59,770 bases of DNA, from NCBI GenBank assembly GCA_964650705.1, contig CAZYUJ010000010.1, positions 1 through 59,770 on the forward strand, read 5' to 3'. The translations under genes and the position numbers were made by a program. The notes under the pieces are model-generated. The model was not told the origin of the DNA. It did no database searches and was given only the letters and a program-made list of their open reading frames with translations. This DNA comes from Faeciplasma sp964650705. Its GTDB lineage: Bacteria; Bacillota; Clostridia; Oscillospirales; Ruminococcaceae. Shown here piece after piece: positions 24,110 through 32,653 of the stretch (the stretch's first letter is position 1; each line of letters begins with the position of its first letter).

Positions 24110-24796
24110 ATGAAAAAATCAACTGCAATTCTGTGGGGCATAATTTTTATCGTCTTGGGACTCGTTTTCGGTCTTAATGCTTTGGGGATCACAGATATCG
24201 ATATCTTTTTTGACGGCTGGTGGACACTGTTTATTATCATTCCGTGTGCTATCGGCTTGGTCAACGAGAAGGAAAAAACGGGCAATCTTATTGGTGTCAT
24301 CGTGGGCGTGGTCCTTCTTTTGGCTTGTCAGGATGTTTTGCGCTTTGACATTATAAGAAAGCTTATCCTTCCCGTGATCTTGGTGGCGATCGGCTTGTCT
24401 GTCATCTTCAAAAACGTACTCGGAAGCAAAACGAGAAAAGAGATAAAAATAATCATCGACAAGAACAAGACCGGAAAAGAGGAATATTGCTCGACGTTTT
24501 CTTCACAGAATCTTAATTTTGACGGTCAGAGCTTTAGCGGCACAGGTGTCAGCGCCGTTTTCGGCGGGATCAAGGTCGATCTGACGGGTGCTGTCATAAC
24601 CGAGGACGTTGTTATAAACGCAAGTGCCGTTTTCGGCGGAGTGGATATAATCGTTCCTTTGGAATATAACGTAAAGGTCGAATCCAATTCGATATTCGGC
24701 GGTGTTTCCACAAAGCGAAGCACAAAGCCCGTCGATGGGGCGCCTACGGTCTATGTTAACGCTACGTGCGTATTCGGAGGAGTTGATATAAAGTGA
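24110..24796 (+). CDS. LiaF-like cell-envelope response membrane protein
   Basis: 228 aa. Four hydrophobic segments in residues 1-105 have the pattern of LiaI/LiaF-type membrane domains. The C-terminal 90 residues repeat a turn, SAVFGG(I/V), SAVFGGVDI, SIFGGV and CVFGGVDI, which is the LiaF C-terminal beta-solenoid (cell-wall-active antibiotic response domain). In Bacillus LiaF restrains the LiaRS system. Here no LiaRS pair is adjacent, so only a role in envelope stress is inferred. It overlaps the next gene by 4 bases (GTGA). Confidence 0.8.
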   Translation: MKKSTAILWGIIFIVLGLVFGLNALGITDIDIFFDGWWTLFIIIPCAIGLVNEKEKTGNLIGVIVGVVLLLACQDVLRFDIIRKLILPVILVAIGLSVIFKNVLGSKTRKEIKIIIDKNKTGKEEYCSTFSSQNLNFDGQSFSGTGVSAVFGGIKVDLTGAVITEDVVINASAVFGGVDIIVPLEYNVKVESNSIFGGVSTKRSTKPVDGAPTVYVNATCVFGGVDIK

Positions 24797-25596
24797 AAAA
24801 CGTTCACAGAATAATCAAGCTTTTGGCGTTCGGCTTGGCGGCGCTTATCGTTGTGGGAATAATCTCTGCGGCAGTTTCGTTGCTTAGCGGCGGATTTTCG
24901 CTGGGATACAGCTTTTCGGGCTCGAAAACAGATCCCGAAAAGATCTTTTCGGGCAGCGAGAAGTCGGTTTTGTATATAGATATCGGTGCCTCGAAGGTCA
25001 CGATCCATCAGGGCGACGCTCTTATCGGTATTACGGATAACGAGTATATAACCGTTGAAGCTCGCGGCAATAAGCTTGTTGCTGTCGAGAAAAATCACAT
25101 AAATTCCGACGGCGATGATACATATCTTGATATAACCGTTCCCAAAGATACTGTTTTTGAAAAGATCGTTATCAAAACAGGGGCAGGAGTTGTCGAGGCT
25201 GATGCTTTGTATGCTGATGAGCTGGAGCTCACCATCGGCGCAGGCAAGGTGACACTAGATCACCTCGAGGTTTACGGTGAAGCAGATATCGAGGGCGGAG
25301 CAGGTGAGCTTTCCGTTAAGGACGGCAGTATCAACAACCTTGATGCCGAGATGGGCGTCGGAAAAGCAAGCATAAGGGCATATTTGTGCGGCGAAAGCGA
25401 TATAGAAACGGGTATCGGTGAGCTTGAATTGACCCTTTTGGGAGCGAAGGAGAATTATAGGATCAAGGTCTCCACGGGCATCGGAGAGTTCAGATTGGAC
25501 GGCGATGTCATCAAAGGCGACAAAACTGTCGGCAACGGCAAGGATGTTGTTAAGATCGAAAGCGGCATCGGCAGCGTTAAGGTCAGCTTTGAATGA
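24793..25596 (+). CDS. DUF4097-type beta-solenoid envelope protein
   Basis: 267 aa starting at a GTG that overlaps the upstream stop (GTGA), with GGAGGAG upstream. One N-terminal membrane helix (12-32) is followed by an extracytoplasmic domain of short repeated strands (VLYIDIGASKVTIHQGD, IGAGKVTLDHL, GGAGELSVKDG, MGVGKASIRAY, TGIGELELTLLG, SGIGSVKVSFE). This is the DUF4097 right-handed beta-helix, often found next to LiaF-like proteins. It probably works with the LiaF-like partner at the cell surface. Function beyond that is not established. Confidence 0.8.
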   Translation: MKNVHRIIKLLAFGLAALIVVGIISAAVSLLSGGFSLGYSFSGSKTDPEKIFSGSEKSVLYIDIGASKVTIHQGDALIGITDNEYITVEARGNKLVAVEKNHINSDGDDTYLDITVPKDTVFEKIVIKTGAGVVEADALYADELELTIGAGKVTLDHLEVYGEADIEGGAGELSVKDGSINNLDAEMGVGKASIRAYLCGESDIETGIGELELTLLGAKENYRIKVSTGIGEFRLDGDVIKGDKTVGNGKDVVKIESGIGSVKVSFE

Positions 25597-25600
25597 TATA

Positions 25601-25626
25601 AAAGCACCCGCAAGGGTGCTTTTTTG
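25601..25626 (+). terminator. Terminator after the DUF4097 gene
   Basis: AAAGCACCC-GCAA-GGGTGCTTT followed by a T tract. Confidence 0.85.
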
Positions 25627-25755
25627 TTTGCGCTCATGTCATAAGGCTTTGGCAGCAGCACGGCATAACAAGCTTAAAAACAAGCTCTCATTGCAGATAT
25701 TTCTAAGTATTTTTGCTTTTTTGGGGACTTTTGTCGAAAATAAAGTAAAAATATC

Positions 25756-25791
25756 GCAACATAGATGTTGACAAATCAACATCTATGTTGC
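25756..25791 (+). promoter_or_regulatory. Perfect 16-bp inverted repeat, operator over the degV promoter
   Basis: Arms GCAACATAGATGTTGA and TCAACATCTATGTTGC are perfect complements around CAAA. The right part of the left arm is the -35 (TTGACA, 25768-25773), and the right arm ends at the -10 (CATAAT, 25791-25796). A protein dimer bound here would block RNA polymerase, so this is a strong repressor-operator candidate. Confidence 0.7.
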
Positions 25792-25796
25792 ATAAT
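25768..25796 (+). promoter_or_regulatory. Promoter of the degV gene
   Basis: TTGACA, 17 bp, CATAAT, embedded in the inverted repeat at 25756-25791. Confidence 0.7.
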
Positions 25797-25847
25797 ATAA
25801 AGGATGCTTGTTGCTTGCAAGCCATTTATACATAAGGAGAGTTTGAC

Positions 25848-26714
25848 ATGAACAACTATGTAATTTTTACAGATTCAGCTTGTGATATAAAGCCTGAGCT
25901 CTTAAAGGAGTGGGGCGTTGAATATATCAGCATGACCTTCCGCTTTGACGGTGAGGACAAGGACTATTCCAACGGGGATATGGAAATAACCGATTTCTAT
26001 AACAAAATGCGTGAGGGCAGAGTTGCAAAGACTGCGGCAATTAACCCCGAAAGCTTCCGCGTCGCATTCGAGGATCTTTTGAAGCAGGGCAAGGATATTT
26101 TGTATCTCGGCTTCTCGTCGGGTCTGAGCACCACATACAACTCGTCGAAGATGGCTGCCGAAGAGCTTTCGGAAGAATATCCCGACAGAAAGATAATTAC
26201 CGTGGACACCTTGGCAGCTTCGGCAGGTCAGGGCTTGATGGTATATTTGGCAGCACAGAAGAAAAACGAGGGCGCCTCTATCGAAGAGGTCGCAGCATAT
26301 ATTGAGGAAACAAAGCTCAGCGTTTGCCATTGGTTCACAGTCGATGACCTTGTATATCTCAAGCGAGGCGGACGTGTCAGCCCGACGGTTGCCTTTGTCG
26401 GCAAAGCTTTGGGCATCAAGCCGATCCTTCACGTCGACAATGAGGGCAAGCTTATCAGCGTTTCAAAGGTCAGAGGAAGAAAGAACGCTTTGACTGCAAT
26501 TGCAGATAAATACTGTGAGCTCGCAAAGGATCATAAGAACGGTGTGATCTTCATTTCCAACGGCGACTGTCTTGATGAAGCAAACGTTGTTGCTGACATT
26601 ATCAATCAAAAAACAGGTGCAAATGTTGACGTTATGACCGATATCGGAACGGTTATCGGCGCTCACTCGGGCCCCGGAACTATTGCGCTGTTCTTTGTCG
26701 GCACACAAAGATAG
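25848..26714 (+). CDS. DegV-family fatty-acid-binding protein (FakB-like)
   Basis: 288 aa, normal length. The N-terminus (IFTDSACDIKPELLKEWGVEYISMTFRFDG) has the TDSxxD motif. LYLGFSSGLSTTYNS holds the fatty-acid carboxylate contact (SSGLSGTY-like). VDDLVYLKRGGRVS and the C-terminal IGTVIGAHSGPGTIALFF, with the conserved HxGPG, complete the family pattern. DegV/FakB proteins present a fatty acid to a FakA kinase for phosphorylation. No kinase gene is near. It is a single-gene unit under the palindromic operator promoter, with AAGGAG before the ATG and a terminator after. Confidence 0.92.
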   Translation: MNNYVIFTDSACDIKPELLKEWGVEYISMTFRFDGEDKDYSNGDMEITDFYNKMREGRVAKTAAINPESFRVAFEDLLKQGKDILYLGFSSGLSTTYNSSKMAAEELSEEYPDRKIITVDTLAASAGQGLMVYLAAQKKNEGASIEEVAAYIEETKLSVCHWFTVDDLVYLKRGGRVSPTVAFVGKALGIKPILHVDNEGKLISVSKVRGRKNALTAIADKYCELAKDHKNGVIFISNGDCLDEANVVADIINQKTGANVDVMTDIGTVIGAHSGPGTIALFFVGTQR

Positions 26715-26721
26715 AAAAAAC

Positions 26722-26750
26722 GATCCATCCTTCAAAGGGGTGGATCTTTT
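26722..26750 (+). terminator. Terminator of the degV gene
   Basis: GATCCATCC / GGGGTGGATC stem followed by TTTT. Confidence 0.75.
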
Positions 26751-26770
26751 GCGTTGCATAATAATTGTGA

Positions 26771-26799
26771 TTGAAACTCGGCTTGAAATGTATTATAAT
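26771..26799 (+). promoter_or_regulatory. Promoter of the two-component system
   Basis: TTGAAA, 17 bp, TATAAT. Confidence 0.7.
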
Positions 26800-26836
26800 C
26801 ATACCGATGAAGAGTTTGTTTTTTGGAGGGATCATC

Positions 26837-27511
26837 TTGATTTGGTGTGTTGAGGACGATGCAAGCATCAGAGATATTGAGGTATATGCATTGAATTCCA
26901 CAGGTCTTGAGGCTATCGGCTTTGAGGACGGGACTTCGTTTTGGGAGGCGTTAAAGACCGATAAGCCCGAGCTTGTCGTCTTGGACGTTATGCTTCCGGG
27001 GATCGACGGCGTCACACTTTTGCGAAAAATGAAGGAATCCGTCGAGCTTTGCGACATTCCCGTCATAATGGCGACCGCAAAGGGCGGCGAATATGATAAG
27101 GTTCAAGGCTTGGATCTCGGCGCTGATGACTATCTTGTCAAGCCTTTCGGCATGATGGAGATGGTGTCCCGTGTGAAGGCTGTTTTGCGCCGATGCAAGC
27201 CAAAACAGTTGTCTTCTATCCTAAAGGTTAAAGATCTTACGGTCAATCTCGATGAGCGCACTGTCAGCGTTTGCGGCGAGCGTGTAACGCTTACATACAA
27301 AGAGTTTGAGATATTGCGTTTGTTTATGTCTAATCCGGGAAGAGTGTTCAGCCGTGACCGGCTTTATAATGATGTTTGGGGAATGGACTTTGTCGGCGAA
27401 ACACGAACTGTTGATATGCATATCAGGACTCTTCGCCAAAAGCTCGGGGAATATGGCGACCTCATTGAGACTGTTCGCAACGTTGGCTACCGTATGGGGG
27501 TCAAGCCATGA
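26837..27511 (+). CDS. OmpR/PhoB-family response regulator
   Basis: 224 aa from a TTG start (26837) that has GGAGGG 6 bases upstream. The open frame extends further left, but its first part contains the promoter. The receiver domain has the acidic pair in VEDDAS, the phosphorylated Asp in VVLDVMLPG and the conserved Lys in DYLVKPFG. The C-terminal winged helix (LTYKEFEILRLFMSNPGRVF, TRTVDMHIRTLRQKL) binds direct repeats upstream of -35 elements. It overlaps the sensor kinase gene by 4 bases (ATGA). It is the only response regulator in the window and therefore a candidate for the phased TTAA boxes at 14222-14256 and 16141-16175; that link is an inference. Confidence 0.9.
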   Translation: MIWCVEDDASIRDIEVYALNSTGLEAIGFEDGTSFWEALKTDKPELVVLDVMLPGIDGVTLLRKMKESVELCDIPVIMATAKGGEYDKVQGLDLGADDYLVKPFGMMEMVSRVKAVLRRCKPKQLSSILKVKDLTVNLDERTVSVCGERVTLTYKEFEILRLFMSNPGRVFSRDRLYNDVWGMDFVGETRTVDMHIRTLRQKLGEYGDLIETVRNVGYRMGVKP

Positions 27512-29166
27512 CGGGGAAGATACTTCGCTCGATATTGACGGTAACGGTCACGATACTTGTTGTCAGCTTGATCTTTGTCACAGGCTTTCTTTACAGCTAT
27601 TTCAGCGGAATGCAGATCGATCAGCTCAAAGGCGAGCTTTCTTTGGCGGCGATCGCAACCGAAGAGCTTGGAACAGAATACCTCACAAAGCTGAGCTCCA
27701 ACAGCTATCGAATCACTTGGATAGCGAATGACGGTACTGTTTTATATGACACGAGAGTTGACGCACAAGCCATGGAGAACCATTCTGACCGTGAAGAATT
27801 TGCGGAAGCTCTTGAAGGCGGCAGGGGAAGCAGCGAAAGACTTTCGGTGACACTTACGGAAAATACGCTTTATGAAGCGATGCGGCTTTCGGACGGAACA
27901 GTATTAAGAATCTCCGTCAGCCGAGCAAGCGTTACCGCTTTGGCGCTCGGAATGCTTCACCCGATAGTTTTAATAATCATTGCCGCAGTAATACTTTCTG
28001 CCGTTATGGCACACAGAATGGCAAAGCACATCACTGAGCCTCTTAACTCGCTCGATTTGGAAAATCCGCTGGACAACAACGTCTATGAAGAGATCTCTCC
28101 TCTTTTGAAGAGGATACATCAACAGCATAAGCAGATAGACAGACAGCTCAGAGAGCTGAAGCAGAAAAAGCGTGAGTTCAGGCTTGTAACCGAAAATATG
28201 AAAGAGGGCTTGATCCTTCTTGACAACGAAAGAAATATTCTGAGCATAAATCCTGCGGCAACAGCCTTGTTCAAGGCAAACCCCGATCATGTCGGTGAGA
28301 GCTTTTTGATGCTTGACCGAGAAGCCGACATGAGCCTTGCAATCGATGAAGCCTTTGAAAAAGGGCACGGCGAACACAGGGATCAAAGGAACGGTGCCGA
28401 GTATCAGTTTGTCATCAACCGAGTAGATTCGGGAGGGCAGGCGGTCGGAGCTGTGCTTTTGGCATTTGATATAACCGAACAGATAGATGCCGAAAGGAGC
28501 CGACGGGAGTTCTCGGCAAACGTCTCTCATGAGCTGAAAACTCCCTTACAGTCGATAATCGGAAGCGCCGAGCTTATAGAAAACAACATCGTAAAGGCTG
28601 AGGATATGCCGAGATTCATCGGTCACATACGCTCCGAGGCAGAACGGCTTGTGACATTGGTTGAGGATATCATACGTTTGTCTCAGCTTGATGAAGGCAA
28701 TGAAATGCCCAAAGAGACTGTTTTGCTCCGTCCTCTTTGCGATGAGGTCATGTCATCGTTGGCAGATGCCGCCGAAAAGAAGCGGCTTGAGCTTTCCGTC
28801 ACCGGCGATGAAGGCGGTGTATACGGTGTCAGAAGATTGCTCTATGAGATAGTTTATAACCTTTGTGACAACGCCATTAAATATAATTCAGACGGCGGGA
28901 AGGTCAACGTGAGCGTTCTTGACAGCCAAGATCAAGTTATCCTGACTATTGCCGATACGGGCATAGGGATCCCGCCTGAGCATCGCTTGAGGATCTTCGA
29001 GAGATTCTATCGGGTTGACAAAAGTCATTCGAAGAAATCGGGCGGCACCGGATTGGGGCTTTCCATCGTCAAGCACGCCGTGCAATATCACAACGGCACG
29101 GTCACTGTTGAAAGTGAGGTCGGCAACGGCACGGCGGTTACGGTCACTCTGCCGAAAAATACCTGA
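27508..29166 (+). CDS. PhoR-like sensor histidine kinase
   Basis: 552 aa. Two membrane helices (about 9-33 and 151-170) flank an extracellular domain with the PhoR-like ITWIANDGTVLYDTRVDAQAMENHSDREEFAEAL. A PAS-type segment (about 225-325) follows. The H-box FSANVSHELKTPLQSIIGSA holds the phospho-accepting His, and the ATPase domain has the N-box (ELVYNLCDNAIKYN-like), DTGIGIP and GGTGLGLSIVKHAVQYH. The layout matches kinases annotated PhoR in Clostridia, whose signal is not always phosphate. It partners the overlapping response regulator and is followed by a terminator. Confidence 0.9.
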   Translation: MTGKILRSILTVTVTILVVSLIFVTGFLYSYFSGMQIDQLKGELSLAAIATEELGTEYLTKLSSNSYRITWIANDGTVLYDTRVDAQAMENHSDREEFAEALEGGRGSSERLSVTLTENTLYEAMRLSDGTVLRISVSRASVTALALGMLHPIVLIIIAAVILSAVMAHRMAKHITEPLNSLDLENPLDNNVYEEISPLLKRIHQQHKQIDRQLRELKQKKREFRLVTENMKEGLILLDNERNILSINPAATALFKANPDHVGESFLMLDREADMSLAIDEAFEKGHGEHRDQRNGAEYQFVINRVDSGGQAVGAVLLAFDITEQIDAERSRREFSANVSHELKTPLQSIIGSAELIENNIVKAEDMPRFIGHIRSEAERLVTLVEDIIRLSQLDEGNEMPKETVLLRPLCDEVMSSLADAAEKKRLELSVTGDEGGVYGVRRLLYEIVYNLCDNAIKYNSDGGKVNVSVLDSQDQVILTIADTGIGIPPEHRLRIFERFYRVDKSHSKKSGGTGLGLSIVKHAVQYHNGTVTVESEVGNGTAVTVTLPKNT

Positions 29167-29193
29167 TCGTTGAGATCATATCAAATTAACTAT

Positions 29194-29227
29194 CCCCACA
29201 AGTTTTCCCTTGTGGGGAATCTTTTTT
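29194..29227 (+). terminator. Terminator of the two-component operon
   Basis: CCCCACAAG / CTTGTGGGG, perfect 9-bp stem, then AATCTTTTTT. Confidence 0.85.
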
Positions 29228-29243
29228 ACGTCAAAAATCACAG

Positions 29244-29272
29244 TTGAATTTTTATGCGCAAAAGCGTATAAT
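29244..29272 (+). promoter_or_regulatory. Promoter of the AEC transporter gene
   Basis: TTGAAT, 17 bp, TATAAT. Confidence 0.7.
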
Positions 29273-29304
29273 TAGTCACAAGCAATACACGAAAGGTGTC
29301 ACCA

Positions 29305-30291
29305 ATGGATTCATTTATTTTTGCAATCAATGCCGTCGCCCCAATAGTCATTATGGTCGCGATAGGCTATATCCTTAAAAAGATAGGGTTTATGAACCAA
29401 AGCTTTGCCAAAACGTCAAACAAGCTTGTGTTCCGTATTTTTTTGCCTGTAATGCTGTTTTTGAACGTATATAAGATCGACGACATCACAGGGATCGACC
29501 TCGGATATATCGGCTATGCACTTGCAGCGCTTTTGGTCATCTTTGCGATCGCGATCCCCGCAGTATTCATATTCACCGACAAAAAGCAGTGCCGAGGTGT
29601 GCTCATCCAAGGAGCTTTCCGTTCAAATTACGCACTTATCGGCATCCCTCTTGCCGGCGCACTTTTCGGTGAGGAGGGCGAAAAGGTAGCCTCTTTGCTT
29701 TCCGCTGTCGCAATACCTGTGTTTAATGTGTTGGCGGTCATAAGCCTTTCCGTTTTCAAGGATTCCAAAACCAAAACAAGCGTCAAAAAGGTCTTGCTCG
29801 AGATAATTAAAAACCCGCTTATTCAAGGCGTTGCCACAGGGCTTTTGGCTTTGGGCATAAGAGCGATATTTGTCAGATCGGGCATCGAATTCCGTCTTTT
29901 GGATATTGCCCCTTTGGAAAAGGTCTTGACTTATTTATCAAATCTTGCGACACCGCTTGCACTTTTGGTGCTCGGAGCACAATTTGAGTTCTCTGCTGTT
30001 TCCGACCTCAAAAAAGAGATCATCTTCGGAACTGTGATGAAGACCGTTGTAGCTCCGCTCATCGGGATCGGAACAGCGTTCTTGCTGTTCAAAGATTACT
30101 TTAACGGAGCACACTTTGCCGCGTTTGTTGCGATGTTTACGACGCCTATCGCTGTTTCAAGCGTGCCGATGGCACAGGAGATGGACGGCGATGTGACTCT
30201 TGCCGGTCAGCTCGTTGTGTGGACAACGTTTGCGTCTGCAATAACGGTATTCCTGGCATCATATCTTTTAAAGGTCGCAGGCATATTCTGA
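29305..30291 (+). CDS. AEC-family (auxin efflux carrier) permease
   Basis: 328 aa with about ten predicted membrane helices in two halves, as in the AEC family. The start at ATG 29305 is preferred over the GTG at 29296, which overlaps the AAAGG ribosome site. Family features are the N-terminal PIVIMVAIGYILKKIGFMNQ, the RSNYALIGIPLAGALFGEEG crossover region and the C-terminal VAMFTTPIAVSSVPMAQEM. Members carry malate, other carboxylates or amino-acid derivatives; the substrate is not readable here. It is a single-gene unit. Confidence 0.88.
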   Translation: MDSFIFAINAVAPIVIMVAIGYILKKIGFMNQSFAKTSNKLVFRIFLPVMLFLNVYKIDDITGIDLGYIGYALAALLVIFAIAIPAVFIFTDKKQCRGVLIQGAFRSNYALIGIPLAGALFGEEGEKVASLLSAVAIPVFNVLAVISLSVFKDSKTKTSVKKVLLEIIKNPLIQGVATGLLALGIRAIFVRSGIEFRLLDIAPLEKVLTYLSNLATPLALLVLGAQFEFSAVSDLKKEIIFGTVMKTVVAPLIGIGTAFLLFKDYFNGAHFAAFVAMFTTPIAVSSVPMAQEMDGDVTLAGQLVVWTTFASAITVFLASYLLKVAGIF

Positions 30292-30296
30292 TAAAC

Positions 30297-30331
30297 AAAA
30301 AGTCCCTTCGCAAAAGAAGGGACTTTTTTAT
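30297..30331. terminator. Bidirectional terminator
   Basis: AAAAAGTCCCTTC / GAAGGGACTTTTT between two convergent genes (AEC transporter and ABC exporter). Confidence 0.85.
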
Positions 30332-30344
30332 GCGTTTTGTGTGA

Positions 30345-32060
30345 TCAGTCTTCTCTGAACTGAAGGCTGTAAAGCTTTGAATAGGTTCCGCCGAGCTCCA
30401 TGAGTTCGCGGTGAGTGCCTTCCTCGGTGATCTCACCGTCGCTCACAACAACGATCCTGTCGGCGTTCTTAACGGTTGAAAGTCTGTGTGCAACGACAAG
30501 TGTCGTTCTGCCCTTACAAAGCTCGTCCAAAGCCTCCTGAATGAGTATTTCCGTTGTGTTGTCCAAAGCACTTGTAGCTTCGTCAAGGATGAGGATCGCA
30601 GGGTCTTTAAGGAACACTCTTGCGATAGAAAGACGCTGCTTTTGTCCTCCCGAGAGCTTGACGCCTCGTTCACCGATCTGAGTGTCATAGCCGTCGGGAA
30701 GAGTGTTGACATATTCATCGATATTTGCGCGCTTTGCGGCTTCGATCATCTCTTCGTGTGTCGCATCAGGTCTTCCGTACATAATGTTCTCGCCGATGGT
30801 GCCGTCGAAGAGAAAAACATCCTGCTGAACGATGCCGATATTTCGTCTTAGCGATTCAAGTGTAACGTCCTTGATGTCAACTCCGTCGATAGTTATCTTT
30901 CCCGATTCATATTCATAGAATCTCGGAACGAGGTGGCAAAGCGTTGTCTTTCCTCCGCCCGAAGGGCCGACCATCGCGATCTTCTGCCCTTTTTTGATCT
31001 CAAGCGAAAGATCGTTGATGATCTCCTTGGAGTCGTTATACGCAAAGCAGACGTTACTAAAGCTTATGTCTCCCTTGACACCCTCCAAGGGCTTGGCATC
31101 GGGCTTGTCGGTTTCGGGCTTCTCGTCCATTATTTCGATAAAGCGCTCGAATCCCGTAACACCGTTCTGATACTGTTCAATAAATGAGATAAGTGTCATA
31201 ACGGGGCTGATGAAGAGGTTTACGGAAACGATAAATGTTGAATAGTCACCGAAGTTGATCCTTCCGTTATAGAGGAAAAGACCGCCGGCGATCAAAACGA
31301 TAACGTTAAAAACGTCGGTGATAAATGAGGTCGAGGAATGGAACTTCGCCATAACCTTATATGCTTTGCGCCTTGCTTCAACAAACAAAGAGTTGCCGCT
31401 TTCGAACTTATGTGTCTCGGTTTCGGTGTTTGTGAACGCTTTTGTCACTCGGATGCCCGAAATACTGCTCTCAAGAGATGAATTTATTACGGCAATGCTC
31501 TTTCGGCTTTCCATGAACGCTTCACGCATATGTTTGCGTAACACTGTCGAAACAACGACCAATATCGGGACGCAGGCGAATATTATTAAAGTGAGTATTC
31601 GGTCGATAGTGCAAAGATATGCAAACGAGCCGATTATCATTATCGAGCATATAAAAATATTCTCAGGGCCGTGGTGTGCAAGCTCGGAAATGTCCATAAG
31701 ATCGTTTGTCATTCTTGACATTATCTTGCCCGTTTCGTGGTTGTCATAGTATGTATAGGGGAGCGACTGGAGCTTTTTGAACATATCGCTTCTCATTTGT
31801 GCCTGCATCTTAACGCCGATAACGTGTCCGCAATATTGCACAAAGAACTGCAAAAGCATTCTGACGATATACATCAAAAGCAATCCCAGACCGGCAATAA
31901 CTATCATTCGATAGTTTTTGTTGGGGATGAGGTCGTTGAGCATGGTTCTGGTCATGATCGGGTATAGCATACCGATAAGCGATATACCGAGCGATGAGAG
32001 CATATCAAGTGTGAACATAAGCTTGTGAGGCTTATAATAGCTTATAAATCGTTTTAACAT
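30345..32060 (-). CDS. ABC exporter half-transporter (permease fused to ATPase)
   Basis: 571 aa. Six membrane helices fill residues 1-310 (type I exporter domain). The ATPase domain has Walker A GPSGGGKTT, Q-loop IVQQDVFLFDGTI, signature LSGGQKQR, Walker B AILILDEATSALD and the switch His in VAHRLSTV. This is the MsbA/LmrA/BmrA family, which exports lipids, drugs or peptides, usually as a dimer. Only one half-transporter gene is present, so a homodimer is likely. No peptide precursor or immunity gene is adjacent. Confidence 0.92.
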   Translation of the reverse strand: MLKRFISYYKPHKLMFTLDMLSSLGISLIGMLYPIMTRTMLNDLIPNKNYRMIVIAGLGLLLMYIVRMLLQFFVQYCGHVIGVKMQAQMRSDMFKKLQSLPYTYYDNHETGKIMSRMTNDLMDISELAHHGPENIFICSIMIIGSFAYLCTIDRILTLIIFACVPILVVVSTVLRKHMREAFMESRKSIAVINSSLESSISGIRVTKAFTNTETETHKFESGNSLFVEARRKAYKVMAKFHSSTSFITDVFNVIVLIAGGLFLYNGRINFGDYSTFIVSVNLFISPVMTLISFIEQYQNGVTGFERFIEIMDEKPETDKPDAKPLEGVKGDISFSNVCFAYNDSKEIINDLSLEIKKGQKIAMVGPSGGGKTTLCHLVPRFYEYESGKITIDGVDIKDVTLESLRRNIGIVQQDVFLFDGTIGENIMYGRPDATHEEMIEAAKRANIDEYVNTLPDGYDTQIGERGVKLSGGQKQRLSIARVFLKDPAILILDEATSALDNTTEILIQEALDELCKGRTTLVVAHRLSTVKNADRIVVVSDGEITEEGTHRELMELGGTYSKLYSLQFRED

Positions 32061-32091
32061 GATGATTCTTCCTTAACTTTTTCTCTGTATG

Positions 32092-32120
32092 ATTATACAC
32101 CCGCAAAAAAATTAAGTCAA
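32092..32120 (-). promoter_or_regulatory. Promoter of the ABC exporter gene
   Basis: TTGACT, 17 bp, TATAAT on the minus strand. Confidence 0.7.
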
Positions 32121-32210
32121 CGCTTTCGTGTTTTATCTAGGATTCGGTTTCATATTTGTTTTTGCCCGATTTGGAATCCGATAGTATAGGTTTTGACCTT
32201 TATATTGCGA

Positions 32211-32239
32211 TTGCTTTTGTTGATAAATAATGATATAAT
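32211..32239 (+). promoter_or_regulatory. Promoter of the 2Fe-2S / hydrogenase unit
   Basis: TTGCTT, 17 bp, TATAAT, giving a leader of about 90 bases. Confidence 0.55.
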
Positions 32240-32330
32240 AACTAAGATAGCTAAAAAGGAACTTGTGTTTTGTATTTCTTTTTTGAAAGTATATTACAGA
32301 TCACAAATAAGGATATAAGGAGAAAAACGA

Positions 32331-32570
32331 ATGAAAGTTACGGTTTGTATCGGCAGTTCCTGCCATATTAAAGGCTCCCGTCAAGTGATAGAGCAGCTTC
32401 AGCACCTCATCTTAGCAAACGATCTTGGCGACAGTGTACAGCTTTGCAGTGCATTTTGTTTGGGCGACTGTCAAAAGGACGTTTGTGTGACCGTCGATGG
32501 GGAGCTTTGTTCGGTAGCTCCCGAAAACGTTTGTGAATTCTTCGAAAAACATGTCAAAGCGAAGTTATAA
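32331..32570 (+). CDS. Thioredoxin-like [2Fe-2S] ferredoxin (NuoE/HydC-type domain)
   Basis: 79 aa. The cysteine pattern C-x4-C (CIGSSC) and later C-x3-C (AFCLGDC) is that of thioredoxin-like [2Fe-2S] proteins. It is a one-domain protein, unlike the longer NuoE subunits. AAGGAG lies before the ATG. It sits 84 bases upstream of the hydrogenase gene with no terminator between, so it is most likely the electron partner of that enzyme. Confidence 0.85.
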   Translation: MKVTVCIGSSCHIKGSRQVIEQLQHLILANDLGDSVQLCSAFCLGDCQKDVCVTVDGELCSVAPENVCEFFEKHVKAKL

Positions 32571-32653
32571 ATAATGATTCATACGTGTTTTGCTGAACAT
32601 TTCCGCATGATGGACAGATGCTTAAAGAAAGTTGTTTCTAAGGAGAAAGTTGA

